Assembly: GCF_900103785.1 (NCBI RefSeq)
Contig: NZ_FNHE01000001.1
Location: 310,001 to 374,000 of the forward strand
Length of the DNA stretch: 64,000 nt
Reading direction: 5' to 3'
From: Geodermatophilus siccatus
GTDB taxonomy: Bacteria > Actinomycetota > Actinomycetes > Mycobacteriales > Geodermatophilaceae
The notes under the pieces are model-generated. The model saw only the letters and a list, made by a program, of their open reading frames with translations, did not search any database and had not been told where the DNA came from. Below, one piece after another: positions 1 through 7,962 of the stretch. The number at the start of each line of letters is the position of its first letter. Position 1 is the stretch's first letter. Position numbers and translations under genes: made by a program.

Positions 1-2445
1 GTCCGGCCGCACCTGGTTGTTGGTGATGAACGACTGCTGCACCTGCTGGGGGCCTCGGAACGGCGTGTTGCCCGGCAGGGTCAGCACCTGGATCTGCCCG
101 TAGGTGTCCGGCGCGCTGGAGGCCGACACGAACGACGACAGGTTCTCCCGGCGGAAGGCGTTGAGCGCGCTGGTCAGCTGGAAGCTCGCCTCCGGGTCGC
201 CCGGCCGCTGGGCCAGGATGTAGTACGGCGGCTGCGGCTCCTGGGTGTCCTGCGTCGGGTCGGCCGGGACCGCCCAGCGGTCGTTGCCGCTGTAGAAGTC
301 GCCCGGGTCGCTGACGTGGTAGCGGGTCAGGATGTCCCGCTGCACCTTGAAGAGGTCCTCCGGGTAGCGCACGTGGCTGACCAGGTCCGCGGACATGTCC
401 TCACGCGGCTCGACCAGGCCGGGGAAGGCCTTCATGTAGGTCTGCAGGACCGGGTCCCCGGTGTCCCACTCGTAGAGCGTGACCGTGCCGTCGTAGGCGT
501 CGACGGTGGCCTTCACCGAGTTGCGGATGTAGTTGAAGGTCTCGTTCGGCAGCGCCGTCGTCCCGGTGCCGGTCAGCGCGTCAGCGGCCGCCTCGCCCAG
601 CTCCATCTGCTCGGAGTACGGGTAGGAGCCCGAGGTGGTGTAGCCGTCGAGGATCCACGTCACCCGGCCGTCGATGACCGCGGGGTACGGGTCGCCGTCC
701 ACCGTGAGGAAGGGCGCGGCCTTCTCCACCCGGTCCAGCGGGTCGCGGACGTAGAGGACCTTGGAGGCGTCGTTGACGGCGCTGGAGAGCAGGAAGTTCC
801 GCTCCCGGTAGAAGATCGCGAAGGTCAGCTGCCGGAAGAAGCTGCCGATCTCGACGCCGCCCCGGCCGTCGTAGGTGTTGTTGATCTGGCCCTCGCCGTC
901 GCTGCCCTCGGGCAGGTCGAACTCCCGCGGCTCGGACCCCTCGGGGGCGCCGACGACCGAGTAGTCCCGCATCAGCTCGCCGTAGTAGATCCGCGCGCCG
1001 TCGTCGCTGACCTCGATGTTGCCGCGGGTCGGCAGGTCCCGGGTGGTGAAGCGGGGCTCGCCGCCCTCCTGGCCGGCGACGACCTCGTTGGCCGGCGCGG
1101 CCACGAACCCGTTGCCGTGGGTGTAGACGGTGTGCCGGTTGATCCAGGTGTCCTGGTTCTCGCTGAGCCCCTGGCTGTTGAGCTCGCGGACCGCCACCAC
1201 GTAGTCCTGCGTCTCGCCGTCGACCGTGTAGCGGTCGATGTCGAGCTTCTCGGGGAAGCCGTAGACGTTGCGGATCTGCTGGCGCGCCGTGAACGTGTCC
1301 GACAGGACGTTGGGGTCCAGCAGCCGGGCGTTGGGGATCGTCTCGGTGTCGTTGCGCAGCTCGGCCAGGGCGGCGGCCGGGTCGACCTGCTCGCCGGTCT
1401 CCTGCTGGGCGTACTGGACGTACTCCACGTCCGTCAGGTCGTAGGCCTCGCGGGTCGACTCGATCGCGCGGGCGATGTAGTCGGCCTCGCGCTGGTCGGC
1501 GCTGGGCCGGACGATGAACTGCTGCACGATGGCCGGGTAGGCCACGCCGATCACCAGGCTGGAGATGAGCAGCAGCACCAGCGCCGCGGCCGGCAGCCGG
1601 AAGTTCCGGACGACGATGTTGGCGAAGAACGCGATCGCGCAGACGGCGGCGGCGAAGACCAGGATCGTCTTGGCCGGCAGCAGCGCGTTGACGTCGGTGT
1701 AGCTGGCGCCGGTGAACAGGCCGCCGCGGTCGGAGTAGACCAGCGCGTAGCGGTCCAGCCAGTAGGCGACCGCCTTGAGCGCGACGAACAGCCCGAGCAG
1801 CACCGACAGCTGCACCATGGCCGCGCCGGTCAGCTTCTGCCCCGGGGTCTGCAGCCGCAGGCCGCCGAACACGTAGTGGGTGAGCAGCGAGCCGATCAGC
1901 GCGAGGATCACGATCGCGAAGCCGAAGCTCAGCAGCAGCCGGTAGAAGGGGTAGTCGAAGACGAAGAACGAGACGTCCAGGCCGAACTGGGGGTCGGTCC
2001 GGCCGAAGTCGGTGCTGTTGCGGAACTGCAGCCAGGTCTCCCAGCTGCCCTGCGCGGTGAACCCGGCGAACAGGCCCAGCACGACGGCGACCGAGGTGAG
2101 CACCAGGATGCGGCGCGGCTCGATCGACTGCCGGTAGCGCTCGAGGTTCTGCTGCTCCAGCGACATCGGCCGGAACGTGGGGCGGAACCGGTAGGCCAGG
2201 TAGATCGCCAGCGCGGTGAGGCCGCCGGTGGCCACCCCGGCCACGGCGAAGAGCAGCGCGCGGGTCTGCAGCTCGGTCCAGAAGACCTCGGTGAACCCGG
2301 TCTCGTCGAACCAGAGGTAGTCGACGTAGACGTTGGTGAGCGTCCCGATGGCCGTGAAGAGCACCAGCAGGACGGCGATGGCCCCGATGACCACCTTCGC
2401 GCGCCGCGACAGGGTCGGCACGGACACGGGGGGCCGCATGGCCAC
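1..2445 (-). CDS. UPF0182 family membrane protein (3' end outside window)
   Basis: The minus strand reads without a stop from a GTG at 2445 to the window edge, giving 815 residues. The N-terminal third has about seven hydrophobic segments (for example around VVIGAIAVLLVLFTAIG), with the conserved block YVDYLWFDETGFTEVFW between the first two. A large hydrophilic, probably extracytoplasmic part follows, with the family signatures NRHTVYTHGNGFVAAPAN and YYGELMRDYSVV. This is the UPF0182/COG1615 family, normally near 1000 residues, so roughly 150-200 C-terminal residues are missing. The GTG is preferred to the ATG at 2439 because AAGGAGA lies at proper distance before it. The biochemical function is unknown. 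The next gene upstream on the same strand is a YlbL-like protease, the same neighbour as in mycobacteria (Rv3193c/Rv3194c). Confidence 0.93.
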   Translation of the reverse strand, partial: MAMRPPVSVPTLSRRAKVVIGAIAVLLVLFTAIGTLTNVYVDYLWFDETGFTEVFWTELQTRALLFAVAGVATGGLTALAIYLAYRFRPTFRPMSLEQQNLERYRQSIEPRRILVLTSVAVVLGLFAGFTAQGSWETWLQFRNSTDFGRTDPQFGLDVSFFVFDYPFYRLLLSFGFAIVILALIGSLLTHYVFGGLRLQTPGQKLTGAAMVQLSVLLGLFVALKAVAYWLDRYALVYSDRGGLFTGASYTDVNALLPAKTILVFAAAVCAIAFFANIVVRNFRLPAAALVLLLISSLVIGVAYPAIVQQFIVRPSADQREADYIARAIESTREAYDLTDVEYVQYAQQETGEQVDPAAALAELRNDTETIPNARLLDPNVLSDTFTARQQIRNVYGFPEKLDIDRYTVDGETQDYVVAVRELNSQGLSENQDTWINRHTVYTHGNGFVAAPANEVVAGQEGGEPRFTTRDLPTRGNIEVSDDGARIYYGELMRDYSVVGAPEGSEPREFDLPEGSDGEGQINNTYDGRGGVEIGSFFRQLTFAIFYRERNFLLSSAVNDASKVLYVRDPLDRVEKAAPFLTVDGDPYPAVIDGRVTWILDGYTTSGSYPYSEQMELGEAAADALTGTGTTALPNETFNYIRNSVKATVDAYDGTVTLYEWDTGDPVLQTYMKAFPGLVEPREDMSADLVSHVRYPEDLFKVQRDILTRYHVSDPGDFYSGNDRWAVPADPTQDTQEPQPPYYILAQRPGDPEASFQLTSALNAFRRENLSSFVSASSAPDTYGQIQVLTLPGNTPFRGPQQVQQSFITNNQVRPD

Positions 2446-2644
2446 GAGGGTCTCCTTCAGTTGCGGTCGTGACGGAGCGCCACGGACGGTGTCGGCCACG
2501 GTCGGTCGGGCCGGCTCCGGCTCGGGCCCCCGGGCACCGATCCGGTCGATCAGACCAACGCTCGGGGCCGTGCCGGGTTCCCCGGACGCCCGCTCCGGCC
2601 GACAGCTTCCCCCACCCGGGGACGGTTGTGTCGCCGGGGCGGCG

Positions 2645-3667
2645 TCAGCAGGTCTGCGGGGTCCGCCCGGCGCGGAAGTCCTCGAGCGCGGTCATGGCCT
2701 GGTCGAGGTCGGACACCCGGGCGAGGGTGAGGCCCGGCTGCGGGGCGGCGAGGGCGTCGGCGCAGTTGTCGGCCGGGACGAGGAACAGCTCCGCGCCGAT
2801 CTCCTCGGCGGCGATCATCTTCAGCTGGATGCCGCCGATCGGGCCGACCCGCCCGTTGGCGTCGATCGTCCCGGTGCCGGCCACCGTCGCCCCGCCGGTC
2901 AGGTCGGTGTCACCGACCAGGTCGAGGATGCCGAGGGTCAGCATCAGCCCGGCCGAGGGGCCACCGACGTCCTCGACGGCGATGTCGACGTCGAAGGGTG
3001 CCGTGGGCTGCTCGCGGACCAGGACGCCCAGCAGCGAGCCCTCCCTGTCGTCCGCGGCCCGCGTGGTGACCGTCGCCGTCCCCGGCTGCCCCAGGCGCGT
3101 GTACGCGACCGGCACCGTCGTGCCGCCGGGGATGGACCGCAGGACGGCGTCCAGCGTCGCGAGGTCGGGCGTCGGCCGGCCGCCGACGCTCTCGATCGCG
3201 TCCCCCTCCTGGAGCCGCCCCTCGGCCGGCGAGTCGTCGGACAACCCGCGCACGGCCACCTTCACGGGGTAGCCGAGCTGGGCCAGCGCTGCGGCCTCGG
3301 CCGCCTCCTCCGAGGTGAGGAAGGCCTGCCGGTTGGCGTCGCGGGTCTCCTGCTCGCTGCGCCCCGGCGGGTAGACGGTCTCCTCGGGGACGACGCTGAC
3401 CTCGCTGTCGAACCAGCCCTGCACCGCCTCCACCAGGCTGAGCCCGGCCCGGCTGACACCGACGGTGGTGAGGACCAGCTCTCCCTCGGCCTCGTTCCGG
3501 TCGCGGCCCTCGACGCTGATGATCGGCTCGCCCTCGACCTCGCCCAGCGTGTCGAACGTGGGCCCGGGGACCTGCGCGACGTAGGGCACCGGTACCGCTG
3601 CGCCGAGCACGCCGAACACCACCAGCAGCACCACGCCGACGCTGAGGACGGCCATCCGACGGGTCAC
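2645..3667 (-). CDS. YlbL-like PDZ and Lon-type (S16) serine protease
   Basis: The protein has 340 residues. An N-terminal hydrophobic segment (MAVLSVGVVLLVVFGVLG) anchors it with the bulk outside the membrane. A PDZ domain spans about residues 130-210 (GLSDDSPAEGRLQEGDAIES), and a Lon-like S16 domain follows, with the nucleophile in GGPSAGL (Ser238) and the partner lysine in GGIQLKM (Lys283), the usual 45-residue spacing. The family is tied to membrane quality control, but no substrate can be read here. The GTG at 3667 is chosen because the minus strand has TAAGCT 8 nt before it and no Shine-Dalgarno, fitting leaderless translation; an upstream in-frame start at 3724 would add 19 Pro/Arg-rich residues. 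It is divergent from the DUF2342 gene. Confidence 0.9.
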   Translation of the reverse strand: MTRRMAVLSVGVVLLVVFGVLGAAVPVPYVAQVPGPTFDTLGEVEGEPIISVEGRDRNEAEGELVLTTVGVSRAGLSLVEAVQGWFDSEVSVVPEETVYPPGRSEQETRDANRQAFLTSEEAAEAAALAQLGYPVKVAVRGLSDDSPAEGRLQEGDAIESVGGRPTPDLATLDAVLRSIPGGTTVPVAYTRLGQPGTATVTTRAADDREGSLLGVLVREQPTAPFDVDIAVEDVGGPSAGLMLTLGILDLVGDTDLTGGATVAGTGTIDANGRVGPIGGIQLKMIAAEEIGAELFLVPADNCADALAAPQPGLTLARVSDLDQAMTALEDFRAGRTPQTC

Positions 3668-3675
3668 GACCGGCG

Positions 3676-3776
3676 AGCTTATGTGGCCCCCTGGGCGGAG
3701 CCGTCGCTGCGGCGGGACCTGCACCGTTGCGCTCCCGGCGGACGGGGCGTCCGCTGAGGGACTGCGCGGCTACCGT
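3676..3776. promoter_or_regulatory. Divergent promoter pair for the PDZ protease and DUF2342 genes
   Basis: On the plus strand TACCGT (3771-3776) lies 6 nt before the ATG at 3783. On the minus strand TAAGCT (3676-3681 on the plus strand) lies 8 nt before the GTG at 3667. Neither start has a Shine-Dalgarno. The TAnnnT spacing matches leaderless actinobacterial -10 elements. No convincing -35 is visible for either gene. Confidence 0.55.
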
Positions 3777-3782
3777 GGTGGC

Positions 3783-5150
3783 ATGAGCGATCTCCCGTTC
3801 GGCTTCGGCCTCCCCGACCGCGACCCCGAGCGTCGCGACCAGCCCGGGCCCGGCGCCGGCAACGACCCCTTCGGGTTCGGTGCTCTGTTCGGCGGCGCCG
3901 GCGCCGGCGGCGGGGGGACGCCGGAGGAGCTGCTCGCCAAGATGCCGCTGTTCGCCGAGCTGCAGAAGCTGATGACCTGGTCCGGCGGGCCGGTGAACTG
4001 GGACCTGGCGCGGCAGGGCGCGATCAGCTCGCTGGCCGCCGGGTCGCAGCCGACGTCGGACGCCGAGCGCGCCGCCGTCGCCGACGCCCTGCGCTTGGCC
4101 GACCTGTGGCTGGACCAGGTCACCGAGCTGCCCTCCGGCGTCGACCGGCCGCTCGCCTGGTCCCGGGTGGAGTGGGTGGAGCAGACGCTGCCCGCCTGGA
4201 GCAGCCTCATCGACCCGCTCGCCGAGCGCGTCGTCGGCGCCATGACCAGCGCCCTCCCCGCCGAGGCGGCCGCGATGGCCGGCCCGCTGGCCGGGATCAT
4301 GGGCCGGATGGGCGGCCTGATGTTCGGCGCCCAGGTCGGCCAGGCCCTCGGCCGGCTCTCCGGTGAGGTGCTCACCAGCAGTGAGATCGGCATCCCGCTG
4401 GCCCCGGCCGGCGCCGGTGTCCTGCTGCCGCAGAACGTGTCCGAGTTCGCCGCCGGCCTCGACCGCCCGGCCGACGAGGTGCGGCTGTTCCTCGCGCTGC
4501 GCGAGGCCGCCTCACAGCGGCTGTTTGTGCACGTGCCGTGGCTGCGCCAGCAGCTGCACGACGCCGTCCACGCCTACGCGCGGGGCATCCACGTCGACCG
4601 CGAGGCGATCGAGCGCGGCATCAACGAGGCGATGGGCTCGATGGGCGGGATCGACCCCACCAACCCCGAGGGCATCCAGGCGTTGCTGGGCAGCGGGCTG
4701 CTCGAGCCCGAGGAGACCCCCGAGCAGCAGGCCGCGCTGCGCCGGCTGGAGACGCTGCTGGCCCTGGTCGAGGGCTGGGTCGACAGCGTGGTGGCCCAGG
4801 CCGCCGGCGACCGGCTGCCCGGACACGGCGCACTGGCCGAGACGATGCGCCGCCGCCGGGCCTCCGGCGGCCCGGCCGAGCAGACCTTCGCCACCCTCGT
4901 GGGCCTCGAGCTGCGGCCGCGGCGGCTGCGCGACGCGGCCACCGTGTGGGGCGCGATGGTGCAGCAGCACGGCAGCGCCGAGCGCGACCGCCTGTGGTCG
5001 CACCCCGACCTGCTGCCGACGTCGGAGGACCTCGACGAGCCGTTGGACTTCGTCGCCCGTCAGGGCGCCGACGACGAGCTGCGCACCCTCACCGCCGACG
5101 ACGCCGGGAAGCCGGAGACGGAGGACGACGGCGACAACACGGGGTCCTGA
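3783..5150 (+). CDS. DUF2342 zincin-like protein (Rv3195 type)
   Basis: The product has 455 residues. A Gly/Pro/Phe-rich N-terminus (about residues 1-45) precedes an alpha-helical body. The family core is recognisable at REAASQRLFVHVPWLRQQL (around 240) and LVEGWVDSVV (around 335). These match the DUF2342 / Zincin_2 group, described as zinc-dependent metalloprotease-like and related to F420-biosynthesis-associated proteins. Where relatives carry a His after REAA, this copy has Ser (codon TCA) followed closely by a TTT codon, both rare in this DNA, so one expected metal ligand is absent. The C-terminus is acidic. It is leaderless by appearance (TACCGT 6 nt upstream) and converges on the YgjP-like gene. 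The cellular role is unknown. Confidence 0.85.
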   Translation: MSDLPFGFGLPDRDPERRDQPGPGAGNDPFGFGALFGGAGAGGGGTPEELLAKMPLFAELQKLMTWSGGPVNWDLARQGAISSLAAGSQPTSDAERAAVADALRLADLWLDQVTELPSGVDRPLAWSRVEWVEQTLPAWSSLIDPLAERVVGAMTSALPAEAAAMAGPLAGIMGRMGGLMFGAQVGQALGRLSGEVLTSSEIGIPLAPAGAGVLLPQNVSEFAAGLDRPADEVRLFLALREAASQRLFVHVPWLRQQLHDAVHAYARGIHVDREAIERGINEAMGSMGGIDPTNPEGIQALLGSGLLEPEETPEQQAALRRLETLLALVEGWVDSVVAQAAGDRLPGHGALAETMRRRRASGGPAEQTFATLVGLELRPRRLRDAATVWGAMVQQHGSAERDRLWSHPDLLPTSEDLDEPLDFVARQGADDELRTLTADDAGKPETEDDGDNTGS

Positions 5151-5216
5151 GTCCGAGGGCGGGCACGCAGGGTCCCGGATCGGGACACGGGCAGCGGCTC
5201 ATCGGTAGCCGGCGAC

Positions 5217-5363
5217 GGCACCTGGCCACGGTGGCGACAGGAGCCGCCCCGCGAGGGTCGTGCCCGGTGGCGGGCCCGGAGGGTCCCCGCCGGGTGCGAC
5301 GCGAGGGCTCGGCGCCGGCCGAGACGGCCCGTGGCCGCGGTGTCGGCCGGTAGGCCGACGATG
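5217..5363. repeat. Intergenic repeat array, diverged copy (GACGGCACGTGG family)
   Basis: Two units begin with GGCACCTGGCCACGGTGG (5217) and GGCCCGTGGCCGCGGTG (5326), about 109 bp apart. The second ends in GGCCGGTAGGCCGACGATGT, the same end sequence as the array near 18549-18587. The segment includes small GC hairpins such as CGGCC-GGTA-GGCCG. The array sits between two convergent genes and abuts the 3' end of the minus-strand gene that stops at 5384. It is the most diverged of three related arrays in the window. Confidence 0.6.
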
Positions 5364-5397
5364 TACTCAGACCAGCTCGGTACTCAGACCAGCTCGT
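5364..5397. repeat. 17-bp tandem duplication at a stop codon
   Basis: TACTCAGACCAGCTCG occurs twice with a 17-bp period (5364-5380 and 5381-5397), differing only in the last base of the period. The second copy contains the TGA stop and the last codons (Asp-Glu-Leu-Val) of the minus-strand metallopeptidase; the first repeats that end just past the stop. It looks like a recent slippage duplication at the boundary of the repeat array. Confidence 0.8.
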
Positions 5398-6043
5398 CCC
5401 CGGCGAGCGGCGGGCCGTGCGCGGCGCCCACCTCGACGCCCTCGAGGAACCCGCGCGCCCGCTCGGCGCGCGGGTAGCGCGCCACCAGGGACCAGAAGCG
5501 CGCGTCGTGGCTCGGCTCCACCAGGTGCGCCAGCTCGTGCACGAGCACGTAGTCGACGACGTACTCGGGCATCGCACGCAGCCGGCTGGAGAGCCGGATG
5601 GTGCCGTCGGCGGGCGTGCACGACCCCCAGCGGCGGTTCTGGTTGTCCACCCAGCGCACGCTGGCCGGCTGCGGCACCCCGTCGAGGTGGGCCGCCGACA
5701 GCGCCCGCGCGCGGGCCATCAACTCGTCGTCCCCACCGAGGGACCGGCGCCGCCGCTCCTCGCGGGTCTGCAGCTTGGCGACCATCTGCGCCACCCAGCG
5801 CTGCTCCTCGGCCCGGCTGAACGCCGCCGGGATCAGCACGACCGTGCGCCCGGACTCCCGGTAGGCGGTCACCGTCCGCCGCCGCCGGCTGCTGCGCCGG
5901 ACCTCGACGGCCCCCTCGGGCCCCGCGGCGCGCGCCGCCCGCACCGACCCGTCTTCGGGGACGGCGCGGGTGCCCCGCACGTCCTCCCGCGCCGCGGGGT
6001 CGGGGACGGGGCCACGCTGGGTGTCGGGAGGCGTTCCGGGCAC
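5384..6043 (-). CDS. YgjP/WLM-like zinc metallopeptidase (DUF45)
   Basis: The product has 219 residues. The catalytic motif is HELAH (169-173) with a third His in PSHDARF (179), followed by the RRWGSCTP-type block upstream ([14 protein letters not shown]), which together identify the YgjP/DUF45 family of M48-clan metallopeptidases. The first 45-50 residues are disordered and Pro/Arg-rich. The GTG at 6043 is preferred because TACGGT lies 7 nt before it on the minus strand, fitting a leaderless start; a shorter protein from the GTG at 5944 would still keep the whole domain. It converges on the DUF2342 gene. No signal peptide is seen, so a cytoplasmic role is likely. The substrate is unknown. 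Confidence 0.85.
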   Translation of the reverse strand: MPGTPPDTQRGPVPDPAAREDVRGTRAVPEDGSVRAARAAGPEGAVEVRRSSRRRRTVTAYRESGRTVVLIPAAFSRAEEQRWVAQMVAKLQTREERRRRSLGGDDELMARARALSAAHLDGVPQPASVRWVDNQNRRWGSCTPADGTIRLSSRLRAMPEYVVDYVLVHELAHLVEPSHDARFWSLVARYPRAERARGFLEGVEVGAAHGPPLAGDELV

Positions 6044-6428
6044 GGGGGGAACCGTAGTTCCCACGGTGCGGGTGCGCTCCGGCGGCCACACCCTCGCGGG
6101 CGCATGTCGCACGGACGGTGGACACGGGCCCGCCCGGTCCGGGGACGGGCCCCACGGGCCGTCGTCCACAGGGGCGCCACGGGCGTCACCGCAGGTGGGA
6201 AGGCCCTTTCCCCACTTCCCCCGGATGGGGCCCGGAGAGCTGTCCCCCGGCCGCGCACAGCGACACGCCACCCGGTCCCCACGTGTTCCACAGGCCTGTC
6301 CACAGGCTGTGGGAAGTGGGCCGGGTCGAGGCGGCCGCCCTACGGGGAACCGCGGTGCGCCCCGGTAGCGTTCGGCAGGACGGCACCCCGCGCGGGGACG
6401 CCGAGCGGACCGGAGACGAGGAGGCACC
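6044..6428. other. 385-bp intergenic region between divergent genes
   Basis: No convincing gene is present. It contains a TACGGT -10-like box for the minus-strand metallopeptidase (6051-6056 on the plus strand), a TAGCGT box (6366-6371) probably driving the plus-strand DUF5679 gene about 60 nt downstream, and three TCCACA motifs between 6168 and 6305 inside local inverted repeats (CCTGTCCACAGGCTGTGG). C-runs such as CTTTCCCCACTTCCCCC are also notable. The purpose of the extra length is not evident. Confidence 0.5.
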
Positions 6429-6581
6429 GTGGCGGAGAGCTACAACGGCTACTGCGTGAAGTGCAAGGAGAAGCGCGACTTCGACGGCGAGGTCAAGGTC
6501 AGCGAGTCCGGCCGTCGCATGGCGCAGGGCACCTGCCCCGTCTGCGGCACCAAGATGAACCGGATCCTCGGCAAGGCCTGA
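6429..6581 (+). CDS. DUF5679 zinc-ribbon protein
   Basis: This is a 50-residue protein starting at GTG with a strong GAGGAGG ribosome site 5 nt upstream. Two CxxC knuckles, CVKC (9-12) and CPVC (36-39), form a probable zinc ribbon with a basic middle. It matches the small actinobacterial DUF5679 family, thought of as nucleic-acid or protein binding but uncharacterised. A hairpin element begins 3 nt after the stop and a strong terminator follows, so it is probably a monocistronic transcript. The following ThiF-like and ABC1 kinase genes on the same strand are its conserved neighbours (Rv3196A region in mycobacteria). Confidence 0.85.
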   Translation: MAESYNGYCVKCKEKRDFDGEVKVSESGRRMAQGTCPVCGTKMNRILGKA

Positions 6582-6584
6582 AAG

Positions 6585-6639
6585 AGGACCCCGTCCTCGT
6601 GACCGCTCGCACGCTCGCGGCGAGCCTCTGGACGGGGCC
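6585..6639. repeat. Hairpin element copy 1 (outer arms CCCCGTCC/GGACGGGG)
   Basis: Outer arms at 6589-6596 and 6630-6637 are perfectly complementary. The interior holds a variant of the shared core (GACCGCTCGCACGCTCGCGG). The element starts 4 nt after the DUF5679 stop codon and is followed by an independent 18-bp terminator. Confidence 0.75.
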
Positions 6640-6671
6640 GACCCGGCTCGGGGTGGGCCCGGCAGGGGGCC

Positions 6672-6710
6672 ACGGACGGCGGCGCCCGCACCGCGGGCGC
6701 CGCCGTCCGT
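6672..6710 (+). terminator. Strong hairpin terminator after DUF5679
   Basis: A perfect 18-bp stem (6672-6689 with 6693-6710) closes a 3-nt loop. There is no U-tract, as usual in very high-GC actinobacteria. It should stop transcription before the ThiF-like gene. Confidence 0.75.
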
Positions 6711-6750
6711 CGTCTCCGGCGCCTGTGGACGGACGGAGCGCGCCGGGTCG

Positions 6751-7962
6751 GTGGGCTGGCACCCTGCGCCGGTGGCCGACACCGCGCACCCCCTGCTGCC
6801 CCCGGGCGTCCCGCTGCTGCGCCTCGCCGGGCCGGACGGTGCCGAGGACGTCCAGATCGGCGGTGCCGACTCCACCGACGGGTTGCTCGTCTCCCCCGGT
6901 GCCGCCGGGCTCACCACCCTGCTGCGCGACCTGGACGGCCGCCGCACCGAGCGTGCCGTCCTCGCCGAGGCAGCCCTCGCCGGCCACGACGCCGCGGCGC
7001 TGAGCGCCGTCCTCGACGGTCTGCGCACCACCGGGCTGCTGGTCGACCTCGACCCCGCCGACCTGCTGGCCTCCGCCGTCGGGCCGGCCGCAGCCGCCCG
7101 CACGCGGACCGAGCTGCCCACCGCCACGGGCCGGGAGTCCGGCTCGCGCTGGCGCACCCGCCGGGCAGCGACCGTCGTCGTCGACGGCGCGACGCGGGTC
7201 GGCGTCCCGCTCGCCGCCGTGCTCGCCGCCAGCGGCGTGGGCCGGGTGAGCGTCCGGGACGACGGGCTGACCACGGCCGGGGACGCCGTCGTCGGTGGGC
7301 TCGGCGCCGACGACGAGGGCCGCCCGCGCGCGCTGGCCGCCGCGGACGCCGTGCGCCGCGTCAGCCCGCTCACCGACCTGCGGCCCCTGCCGGCCGGCAC
7401 TCCGGTCGACCTGGTGGTGCTGACCCGGCCCTGGGCGGCGTCGGACCCGCTCGCGGCCGACCTGCAGCGGCGCGGGGTGCCGCACCTGGTGGCGACGGTC
7501 CGCGGGGAGACCGGCGTGGTGGGGCCGCTGGTCGTGCCCGGGGCGACGGGCTGCCTGCGCTGCGCGGACCTGCACCGCCGGGACGTCGACCCGCGGTGGC
7601 CGGCGGTGGCCGCCCAGCTCACCGCGGCCGAGGCGCCACCAGGTGGGGCCACGGTGACCTGCCTGGCGACCGTGGTCACGGCGACGGTGCAGGTCCTGGC
7701 GCTGCTCGACGGCACAGGGGCGCCGCTCGCCGTCGGGGCGACGGTGGAGCTGAGCCCGCCGGACCTGCTGCCCCGCACCCGCCGGTGGCCGGCCCACCCC
7801 GACTGCGGGTGCGTGCCCGACGGTGACGAGGGGGTCCTGACCGCTCCGTCAGCGGTACCGGCGCCGATCGGGGGACAATGGTCGGCGAGTGCGCCTCCGG
7901 GCCCGGACGGGGCCGGTGCCGCCGCGACCGCGGACGACTGGACGCCGAGGAGGAGTACGTGA
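6751..7962 (+). CDS. ThiF-like / TOMM cyclodehydratase-type protein
   Basis: The 403-residue product has a winged-helix-like N-terminal part (roughly 1-110) and a degenerate ThiF/E1-like Rossmann region with RAATVVVDGATRVGVPLAAV in place of the usual GxGxxG. CLRCADLHRRD and HPDCGC near the C-terminus could bind zinc. This architecture matches bacteriocin/TOMM cyclodehydratase-domain proteins that hold a leader peptide; no precursor peptide gene or YcaO is nearby, so the role is probably different. The GTG at 6772 is an alternative start and neither start has a Shine-Dalgarno. The stop overlaps the start of the ABC1 kinase gene (GTGA), so the two are translationally coupled. Confidence is good for the gene and modest for the function. 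Confidence 0.75.
   Translation: MGWHPAPVADTAHPLLPPGVPLLRLAGPDGAEDVQIGGADSTDGLLVSPGAAGLTTLLRDLDGRRTERAVLAEAALAGHDAAALSAVLDGLRTTGLLVDLDPADLLASAVGPAAAARTRTELPTATGRESGSRWRTRRAATVVVDGATRVGVPLAAVLAASGVGRVSVRDDGLTTAGDAVVGGLGADDEGRPRALAAADAVRRVSPLTDLRPLPAGTPVDLVVLTRPWAASDPLAADLQRRGVPHLVATVRGETGVVGPLVVPGATGCLRCADLHRRDVDPRWPAVAAQLTAAEAPPGGATVTCLATVVTATVQVLALLDGTGAPLAVGATVELSPPDLLPRTRRWPAHPDCGCVPDGDEGVLTAPSAVPAPIGGQWSASAPPGPDGAGAAATADDWTPRRST

Noticed and set aside
316-2472. 718-codon plus-strand open frame
   Set aside because: It is antisense to the UPF0182 gene; its translation is Val/Asp/Gly/Arg/Gln-rich with no domain, as expected from the opposite strand of a GC-rich gene.
6160-6310. Cluster of TCCACA motifs as a possible replication origin (DnaA boxes)
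   Set aside because: Only three imperfect matches, no dnaA, dnaN or AT-rich unwinding region; oriC genes are not in the window.
6751-7962. Thiazole/oxazole-modified peptide biosynthesis cluster
   Set aside because: The ThiF-like protein resembles a TOMM cyclodehydratase part, but there is no YcaO, dehydrogenase, precursor peptide or exporter beside it.
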